Assembly: GCA_008828725.1 (NCBI GenBank)
Contig: MEHQ01002595.1
Span: 937,793-1,001,792 of the forward strand
Reading direction: 5' to 3'
DNA length: 64,000 nt
Origin: Saccharina japonica
Taxonomy: Eukaryota; Sar; Phaeophyceae; Laminariales; Laminariaceae
Every line of letters starts with the position of its first letter. The first letter of the stretch is position 1. This document shows, piece by piece, positions 57,801-64,000 of this stretch. A program made the translations under genes and the position numbers. The notes below the pieces were generated by a model, which did no database searches, had not been told where the DNA came from, and was given only the letters and a program-made list of their open reading frames with translations.

Positions 57801-60078
57801 TATCAAGTGATGCGGAGGCTGGAATCACGATATTCGCAGAATTTGGAGTTCCCTCTGTGCGGAGAGACACTCTCGACGAGGCGCATCGGAACATTACTAG
57901 TACATTTCAGATGCATTTAGAATACTAAGGAGAAATAGTGAGGTGTATTGTGAAGTAAGATTTGTAATTTGAATACGAGTACAAGTATATGTTACCCCTG
58001 TGGTAAACCACATGTCAATGTGGACAACTTCCTACATCCTACAAAGATGCCAGTGTCATGAGCACGAGCAACAAACTAAACTAGTACCGCTATTCTCACC
58101 GGTGTTATTCGCGCTCTTACCCGGTACACAGGTCAGGCGCGTGCTCAGGAGTGGGGAAATTCGCCTTGCATGGGTGAGGCGGAAGATCGTGCAGCCCTGT
58201 GATCACAGTGTACGCCTTAAATTGAGTCGACTATGAAATGTTTGGTCTTAACAAAATCTACAGTCCGCAACCTGCAGTCTCATCTATCATACTGCCATGC
58301 AAGCCAGTCGATGGGACGGTAGTACCTAGTCGCACTCACAACGCTTGGTCGCGCGATTCGTCGGTGTGTGAATGACCATCTACCCCTTTACCTCTTATTT
58401 CTCAGAGGCATGGCCTACATGAAGGCCGTCAAAGGTGACATGCGCGGCTCCTTCGAGTCGCTCAAAGTCTGCGCCAGGGTGCTGATGCGCTTTCCCGGGA
58501 TATGCCGTTACAGGTCAGCATGGCTTTTGTGTCTAGTTTACGGCGATGCCTCCGCTAGCTTCGCTGTTGCGAGGGAATGAACCCGAGGTTCAGCTCGTTG
58601 TACTGAATGCTACGTTTGAGTCGCGCCCGGTTTTGTACCGAGCCGAGGGTGTCGTTTGGAGCTCGTGGTCCTCGTAGAGTCGGTGGTGCGTTCAAGTACC
58701 TTCGCGGTGTCTCTTGCGTACGTCAGAGACCTCCCTAATATTCTCCCCGCCTTTTCCGGTGAAACTCGACGGGTTTCCTATTATTCGCGCCACCCACGCT
58801 TCGATCGGTTCAATAGACCCTGAAACGCCCCCGTCGCCAGTCCATAACGTACGGCATGCAGTATGTCGTGGTGTACCAGCAGGGAGCGTCTAGCCATAAC
58901 TACGTCGTAAGTCGCCAACGGCGATGATATACCTCCGCCTTTGCTTCTTGAACTGCTGCAGACTCTCGCCGTGTCGCGCACTTAATGCGCTGGGGTACCT
59001 AGACACATGTCGTGGAACCTGACTCCATTGATGCTGCCTGATGCTGCCGCTTGATACGCAGACCTCACCTGGTGCACGCCGTGCTGGCGGCATCGGCCTT
59101 GAGCGTGTGCCGGAAGGTGTACAACCCGGTGAGAGCCATCTACAACTCGATCCTACCTTGGAACGGCACGCCTGCACCGCCGATAGAAGAGTGGGACGGT
59201 ATGCGCTGCATCTGCAACCACATATTCTGCAGGTACGGTGAAGAGAACACGGTGTGTTGTATCGATCGCGTTTGCTCGAAATAAAGGGCCAGTCGTGGAA
59301 TGATCTGGCCGGACAGGACACTGTTAATTCCGTAAGCATAGAAACGGAGGCCACACTGAAGGGCACCTCAGCACGTACCGGTCCGCGGCAAAGACGAGGG
59401 TACGAAAAAAATGGCAGGCAACGGGAAGCGATATGGTACCGCACTGCACACTGACAATTCACGTATGGCAGTGAGACCACCAGCTTTGCCGTCGGCCCAC
59501 GGCATATTCCAGGGGTAGACTCGCGTGATGCTGTTTAAGAGTGGGTAGACCTTCCGAAAAATGGGACCTAACGTTCCCTGCCGGTAGCGTCGATGTGGGT
59601 GGGGGCACGCCAATAAATGTCTACAGTACAAATGGTGGGCGCTGCAACGACGACCATTGTTGACACACATTTTCTGCCACCCCCCCCCCTCCCATCGCCC
59701 GCCAATTGGGCTCGTCGTTCGGGATTTCGCCGATACCCGAATAATCCCAAGTGTAACTCGGCAATTCTCTGCTGTCTCCCTCGCCCGTCTTGTAGGTCCT
59801 TACAAGCCGGAATAATGAGCGACCTAACAGCCAGAAACTTGGGTTTTGCCCACCAAAGAACCGCCGCCGCTCCTGGTTCCGCCGTATCTTCGCCTGGCCG
59901 TCACACATATTTGGCGACCGGAGCATCTCGCCAATCGCTTGACGGCGGAATGTTCAGACCAACGTCTGCGGCATCATCCGCGGGGATAGCGGGGATGGAT
60001 ACCGTGGCGCCAAGTTTGGCGAACGTGGTACCCCTACCTTCTCCGACTCTCACACCGCCATCGCCCAACCATATCTAG
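42640..60078 (+). CDS. Polyglutamine Zn2Cys6 transcription factor, right paralog, complete
   Basis: The twelve exons are 42640-42854, 50829-51044, 51618-51725, 52056-52299, 53411-53484, 54508-54553, 55256-55327, 55873-55995, 56561-56985, 58406-58513, 59062-59232 and 59796-60078. Lengths total 2085 bp, and phase agrees at every junction, giving 694 residues and a TAG stop. The order is a polyglutamine tract (about residues 7-37), a zinc cluster (about 50-85), a helical regulator domain over exons 3-12, and a Ser/Thr/Pro-rich tail. One intron needs a GC donor (exon 6), and the other junctions are GT-AG. Exons 1-5 are confirmed by the left paralog, while later exons rest on phase and splice sites only. 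The family acts in the nucleus on specific DNA sites. The target is unknown. Confidence 0.85.
42985..43115 (+). mobile_element. SINE-like repeat, family B, 3' part
   Basis: It runs AGTATCTCTGTGTCGTAG, TTTTGTGACCACAGAACTGG, GGATGAAGAATCGGCACGG, GGTTTAATGTGAAGAAC and a (CA)n tail. This 130-bp version lacks the longer 5' part found at 41305-41645. Confidence 0.72.
43803..43884. mobile_element. Stowaway-like MITE
   Basis: An 82-bp near-palindrome with TACCACTCTGTTCCGAAAT at one end and ATTTCGTTACAGAGTGGTA at the other, and TA at both edges. A half copy is at 41867-41886 (TACCACTCTGTCCCGAAATA). The ends resemble Stowaway/mariner MITE termini. Confidence 0.65.
44514..44636. mobile_element. MITE, TTACGGGG family
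   Basis: It runs from TTACGGGCAAGGACCATAGT to GATGGGTCCTCCGTA, about 123 bp, with the family interior AACCTACGGTACACACA. Confidence 0.7.
45248..45629. mobile_element. MITE, TTACGGGG family, long copy
   Basis: The 382-bp copy runs from TTACGGGGGGCATTCAGTAA to ATAATGGTCCCCCGTAA. It holds extra internal sequence and three ATTATAAT repeats near the right end. Confidence 0.65.
48435..48612. mobile_element. MITE, GGACACC family
   Basis: The left end is CAGTACAGGACACCTAATAC. The interior contains CCGGGCTGGACATCTTATT, ACCCCAATCTC and CTCAGCCTGGTTTTC. It ends GCGTTTTGTACTGTACAGC. Confidence 0.7.
49622..49775. mobile_element. MITE, TTACGGGG family, compact copy
   Basis: The cleanest copy, 154 bp, with inverted ends of about 40 bp (TTACGGGGGACCATAGTAAA against TTTATGATGGTCCTCCGTAA) around a TA-rich centre. 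Confidence 0.8.
50829..51044 (+). CDS. Right paralog exon 2, second half of zinc cluster
   Basis: It begins with one base after ACCGGACAG, giving S-G after Cys4, then Cys5, ISRNQLV, Cys6 and HYRKKKPRTRSKAKE, a strongly basic linker. It closes with AAG AG before GTGTGA. It is 216 bp, one codon longer than the left copy. Without the exon 1 context this frame lacks a start codon and is easily missed. Confidence 0.87.
51618..51725 (+). CDS. Right paralog exon 3
   Basis: The 108-bp exon has acceptor ATCCCAG and donor GCAAG|GTGAGC. It encodes SPATGLVGTQENAFLTDYF then ACLGFLPLASA. A second acceptor at TTTTAG would also keep phase and remove four residues, but the left paralog supports the longer form. 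Confidence 0.82.
52056..52299 (+). CDS. Right paralog exon 4, regulator domain core
   Basis: The 244-bp exon lies after a pyrimidine-rich acceptor (CCTTTTGCTTGCAG). It encodes LVRQAMVKIMLGSMPQ, a Gly-rich linker and CILWCTIALGALVQGCS, then donor GTGAGT. Residues that differ from the left copy are concentrated in the linker. Confidence 0.87.
53411..53484 (+). CDS. Right paralog exon 5
   Basis: The 74-bp exon follows TTATTTTCAAG. It encodes VEGYVKLARSSLAECFDG and IETA, then donor GTGAGG in phase 2. Same length and phase as the left copy. Confidence 0.86.
54508..54553 (+). CDS. Right paralog exon 6, with GC donor
   Basis: After the strong acceptor CCCTATTGTTCCTTGCAG, one base plus 15 codons read AYLVMAFLHSFLGDQ, the expected continuation of ETAR in this family. 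The next intron must begin CAG|GCGAGT, a GC-AG intron, because the nearby GT (GTGTAA) would break the phase of exon 7. Confidence 0.68.
55256..55327 (+). CDS. Right paralog exon 7
   Basis: Twenty-four codons, phase 0 at both sides, with acceptor GAGAGCAG and donor ACG|GTAAGT. It encodes PNNQKYLAFANSIVERLP and HDTIPT. The segment has the amphipathic look of a helix following exon 6. Confidence 0.72.
55873..55995 (+). CDS. Right paralog exon 8
   Basis: Forty-one codons, phase 0 at both sides, acceptor GGACACAG, donor GAG|GTAAGA. It encodes GMEQMLLSEGDESRLFHYG and ends KSAYSNQIPE. Continuity of phase with exons 7 and 9 is the main support. Confidence 0.7.
56561..56985 (+). CDS. Right paralog exon 9, with glycine-rich insertion
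   Basis: The 425-bp exon has acceptor GTATCCACAG and donor GAGAG|GTAGGC. It starts TKAVMHESDLCSFFFLADRY, passes through a Gly-rich low-complexity part with three tandem 8-residue units (NFGKMEGA, NFGKMEGA, HSGKMEGV; DNA at about 56743-56814), and ends in a helix, EMLPALASLLAVIE. The repeats look like a recent slippage expansion between two helices. Confidence 0.73.
57222..57599 (+). repeat. Tandem 189-bp duplication in intron 9, with exon-like cores
   Basis: Two near-identical units start at 57222 and 57411. Each contains an 81-bp segment (57324-57404 and 57513-57593) bounded by TTTGTAG and GTAAGG that stays open in two frames. Read in the phase of exon 9 it would join exons 9 and 10 without a shift. 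In frame 0 it reads VPFSLLGVSRVGSALQQ. I did not include it in the main model. Confidence 0.8.
58406..58513 (+). CDS. Right paralog exon 10
   Basis: The 108-bp exon follows TTATTTCTCAG and precedes GTCAGC. It encodes GMAYMKAVKGDMRGSFESL and KVCARVLMRFPGICRY, a helical segment. It enters and leaves in phase 2, as its neighbours require. Confidence 0.77.
59062..59232 (+). CDS. Right paralog exon 11
   Basis: The 171-bp exon has acceptor GATACGCAG and donor TGCAG|GTACGG. It encodes PHLVHAVLAASALSVCRKVY, then NPVRAIYNSILPWNG and a conserved-looking MRCICNHIFC. Phase 2 to phase 2. Confidence 0.8.
59796..60078 (+). CDS. Right paralog exon 12, C-terminal tail and stop
   Basis: The exon starts with one base after CGTCTTGTAG and encodes SLQAGIMSDLTARNLGF. 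A Ser/Ala/Pro/Thr-rich tail follows, ending TPPSPNHI at TAG 60076-60078. Such tails are common C-termini in this family. No clear AATAAA signal was pinned down downstream. Confidence 0.75.
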
Positions 60079-60084
60079 GCTACG

Positions 60085-63000
60085 TGTTGCTCAGAGGAAT
60101 TAGTCAAGTCTGCCTGGGTGCAGATGTCGCACTCTCCGCTGCCACCCGGAGGAATACGAGTATGTGGTGGCAATAGCAGAAGTTGTGAGACCCGAGCGGT
60201 ATACGACGGTAGGTTGACTACGGGCGCGAGTGCTGAAACCGACCGAGTGAAGGGAGTAGACGTCCCCTTTTAGCAGGGGCTTGCGCTCCGAAAACCAACG
60301 AAAATATCGGTGGTAGGCTATGAAATAACACTGCGATGGCGGGTAAACATCATCCCGCTGCGAGGTTTGATAGTGGACCCGCCAAGGAGTCATGCTCCGG
60401 GAAAAGGGGGGCACAAACTCTTCATCAGCATGCTCACACGAGGCGTTCTATACCTCATACAAAACCTGTTGATAAACACTTTGATAATCACGGTACGCGC
60501 CGCCATTTACCGTCTGTTACCGTTGTTCCATTTCTATCGATATGGATCCAAGCAGGGTTTCCTGTTGGGGTTCAGTAGGTAGGTAAAAGGAGGCAATGAC
60601 TCTTAATACTCGTAAATGTACGACGGTCGGGCCACTATCGAGGCTCGCCCAGGAGGTCGTGTATGCGTGATCTCAGTAAACTTTGGCGTGTCGTGATGTT
60701 TGGCAGGTGCCTCATGCGAGCGGTATGCGTTGTTCTACTCGCGGTCAGAAGTAGATAATCAATAAGAGTGATAAACTAGAACAATATCATGGAGCCTGTC
60801 GCATGTCCGCGGAACGACACGGCTCCCTCCACAACGTGAATGATGCACGCTCCGCATAATTATGTAACATGGTGTCCAATCCGAGAATAAAAATCGGGTT
60901 TCAATAGGGATATCACCAACATTTGTACAGTACACATGGTATAATATACTATAGGCCGCTTAAGTACAGCACGGCTCCTGTGACCACGGAGATGGGCTTT
61001 CAACGTATGAGACAGATCGGACGATGTGTTTACTGTGCCAATCATACCACCTCGTGTCATCGGTGTATTGGAGAATTATAGAAAGTTGCTGATTTGCGCT
61101 TGAAAGGGGCAGAGTCGGCGGACACAGCGGAGGTACGGATGAGCGCGACCCCCCCTACGGACGAGGCGTGTTGCTCAGTCGTTGTTATTATGTTTCCAGT
61201 TTGATTGGTACGCGTACACGCATGCTCCAGAGCGCACGCTGTTGGAGGCGTTCTTGTTTTCGTAGAAACAGTGCGGTCAGGCGTCACTACCGTAGGTAGC
61301 GCATCGAAAACCGTTCACACGTGAGAGCATGGGGAGACGAAAGAGAAATGTCATGGCTAGTATACGACCAAGGGATTCGGCTGCAGTTGGATGGATAGAC
61401 TATCGACGTTTTTCTTAACTGTGTTTGGCCTTCTGTGCCATAGTAAAAGCGTGAGGAGCAAAGTGCTAGAGCCAGTCCGATCGCGCGCGTCAACATATGT
61501 CACTACACCTGTGATTAACGTACGGGACGAAACATTGGTGCTCGTATGGTTTCAACGACTTTTCTGCGATTTACCATCAGTTTCCGTGAGATTGCAGTCG
61601 TGACGTGCACGCATGGGGCGGCATTTACCGTCTGGACGGGGCACATGTGACCGAAACAATGTGGTTGCGAACGACGTACGCGTACGTACGTCTATTCCGG
61701 TGGGACGCACCTGTCATACTGTAGTAATCATAACCAGTTGTGGGGTGTGAACATAGGAGGTGTTGACTTTTGGGTCCATCGTGTGCTCTGACTACTACCA
61801 GGTATGCATTACTACAGTATGTATAACTAGGGCCCCGGTAATACGTATACCCGGACATGATACACGTGGTCGCAAAGTCCACAAACAAGCTGTGACCGTA
61901 TTTTGTACCGTGAGCTATGGTCTTTCGATCGCTGTCGATGCTGTGCAAAAGTTGAATTGATCGATCAGCTAGTTGACGGTTGATTGATGTGCTATTGCCT
62001 GGAAACAAACGACACTTTGCTGTATATGACAGGGGGGTGTACCCGTAAACATACGGAATCTGAGAGCGTACACGGATGACTACTAGACTCACGTATCCCG
62101 TCTCATTAAGGAATTCAGGACGTCTACAGCAGTGGTTCGTACGATAGTCGCGAGCTCACGGCACCATGTGAACCTATAGTCGATACAGTCTGCGAACTAC
62201 TGATCTACTGTATCCCTTTCACTTTTTGTGGGTTCCCATTATTAATAGTTTTTATCTTTTTGTTTTTGTACGGTTGTGTTTTGGTGGGCTTGCTTCCCTC
62301 CCCCTGTCGTCCAGTTTATTTTGGCCTTCCTTGTTTGCTGTTGTCCCTCGAGGTAGGGTCGCAACAATACAGCGGTGTGGTCGCCGCTGCACTGTAGTAT
62401 CACCCAACGCAAAAAAGGAATGATATACCGCGAGGCAATGTTTCCAGTTACATTCGGTATCCGTGTCGGATTCTGCTTCGAATCCTGTCGTGGTCTAACT
62501 GTAGTTTTGTCTGTTTTAGTTACTTGGTTTGCGTGGTTTTGTTTTAAGTTGGTTTCCCCATGTTTGTTTTTCTCGGGGAAATTCCTTCCCCTCGTGCGTA
62601 TCCATCTAATAATATGAACAGTCGCAGCTTTGACTTTCTAGTTGCTATTTGTTTATATCTTCGTTTTGTTTTGACGTTTTTTTTCTTGTTCCTTTTTTTC
62701 TTTGTACTTCTTTTTTCTCGCTTCTGTAGACGTGTATATGGGTTTCTGGCGTGCTCATGTTGCGCTTGTCGTACCCAGTACGATTGCATGGCATGGCCTT
62801 GCCCACTCTCCCTACTGTATTACACTGCTGTAGTTTATCTCCTGTACAGTAATTTGGTGACTTTGTATGTTTCTAGGATGAAGAATCGTCACGGACACTG
62901 GGTGTTCTGGATGTCGACGCGTAGCAAGAACGGTTTAATGGCAACAACACACGCTGCTTTAAGGATACTACTATAGTGGTCGACTGTGCTCACGGACTCG

Positions 63001-64000
63001 ACCTGGTACGACTGCATGGTATCGTTTGGATGGAGACTCTTCAAGTTAGAGAAGCGAACACAGAACCTATACGTAATATATATATATATATATATCTTCC
63101 TTTAGCCCTGAGTAGCTCGCGCATGCAGTTCCCTCCCCGAGACATAACGTTCCGAAGATGAAGCCGAAACACAACGCAAGGCGGGAAGGGCACTTATCTG
63201 CGTACGTCAGGTGGTATCTGTGCACAAGCCTTGCAACAGAAACCGCACCTGCAGTTATACTTTTCAAATGAACATAGGTACATCTGCTTAGCGATCGGAT
63301 TAGTTTCCAGAGAGCAGCACACCAATCAGTAACCAGTTCAGATAGTCATTCAATGTTACACGGCAATAGCCAAGGCAAGGCTACGAGAACCACACGAGGG
63401 TGGATGGCTGCCGCAGCGTTTCAGCAGCGCAGTATCACGTACAGCGAGTGTATAACAGGCGTACGGTGGTAACCGCTTTTGCGTGCCTGCCACCATTACA
63501 CACCGCAGAGCTTGAACGTTGTCTGTGGTCGTTACCACTGCTCTTATTGTGTGCGGCTGATATGTATGTACAGTATGTAAATGTTCCCCATCATCGCCTC
63601 GACCATACCTGCCCCGATGAAGACGTTACCTGCTGCCCAGCGTGTGTACGCATCACGACTGCATCCCCGTGGCAACCGGTAATGTCGAGGAGCAAAGCTG
63701 CTGAACCTACAAGAAAATATCACTCTTCCACTTTTACCTCCAACCACGGGTGTACTGTCACACCAGATAAATCGACACTTCCTATCAACTTGCCTCCGTG
63801 CTTCGAAGATCACGTACGTACATGGAAACCAACGCTAATACCGTTCAAACAGGCGTTTTCTTGCTCCGACCAGCTGCAACCGAACCCTCTGGGCGGCAGC
63901 CGAGGCAAGCACTGCCCCCCCCCCCCATTGACTTTCCATGCACCTCTCGCTTGAATGGCTCTCGATGTGAAACCCAAAAATATCGACAATCACTACGGAA
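60085..64000. other. Stretch without a supported gene
   Basis: The sequence contains a family B repeat remnant (62868-62955), a TA microsatellite (63074-63096) and T-rich tracts at 62500-62730. The 184-codon open frame at 63400-63954 and the frames at 60310-60582 have no recognisable family or splice context. The 3' UTR of the right gene must lie at the start of this stretch. Confidence 0.5.
62868..62955 (+). mobile_element. SINE-like repeat, family B, decayed 3' part
   Basis: It carries TCTAGGATGAAGAATCGTC, ACGGACACTGGGTG, TGGATGTCGACGCGTAGC and GGTTTAATGGCAAC, then CA-rich sequence. More diverged than the other copies. Confidence 0.6.

Noticed and set aside
58120-58200. Possible small exon after CCCGGTACACAG in intron 9
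   Set aside because: It could be spliced in phase, but the encoded peptide has no conserved look and direct joining of exons 9 and 10 is simpler.
63400-63954. 184-codon open frame near the right edge
   Set aside because: No family resemblance and no splice context. Its composition is like the surrounding non-coding DNA.

Overview
The window is nuclear DNA of a repeat-rich eukaryote. Two spliced genes show GT-AG introns of about 0.3-1.4 kb with good splice consensus. The rest is transposon remnants, microsatellites, long homopolymers and one sized gap. No bacterial gene organisation, rRNA, CRISPR array or intact transposase is visible. Long introns around short exons, a polyglutamine Zn2Cys6 regulator and dense CAG/TAC microsatellites fit a stramenopile alga, perhaps a brown alga, better than a fungus, whose introns are usually under 100 bp. 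The lineage is my inference and is not proven by the sequence.

Genes. Two related regulator genes point away from each other. The left one is on the minus strand, from the ATG at 6087 down to 383, and leaves the window. The right one is on the plus strand, 42640-60078, and I could assemble it as 12 exons with consistent phase (2085 bp, 694 residues). Each begins with a polyglutamine exon that ends inside a Zn2Cys6 zinc cluster. A second exon completes the cluster (Cys spacing 2-6-6-2-7). Further helical exons resemble the middle homology region of fungal-type transcription factors. Introns sit at the same positions, and exons 3, 4 and 5 have the same length in both genes (108, 244 and 74 bp). 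This duplicated pair is the main coding content of the window.

Between the genes (6.1-42.6 kb) lies transposon-dense DNA dominated by a very large palindrome. Arm 14351-22016 is repeated almost identically, inverted, at 24803-32537, around a 2.8 kb spacer. The position sums of paired bases are constant (46888) throughout, except for one 69-bp length difference in a TAC/TAG microsatellite that also contains three TTAGGG units. Nested in each arm are a hAT-like element with an 8-bp target duplication, an outer element with 19-bp inverted ends, a 562-bp foldback element inside a MITE, and SINE-like repeats. The spacer holds a second hAT-like element (22747-24580), also with an 8-bp duplication.

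Flanking the palindrome are, on the left, a cluster of CCATGGAA palindromes (8.2-8.85 kb), a pair of ~175-bp direct repeats (9.76-10.87 kb) and a ~200-bp satellite array that switches orientation (11.24-13.11 kb). On the right are an assembly gap (33641-33753), an inverted repeat pair (33.76/36.75 kb) and tRNA-derived repeats (38.34-38.68 kb). The 8-kb first intron of the right gene is loaded with MITEs. From 60.1 kb to the end I see no gene I can support.
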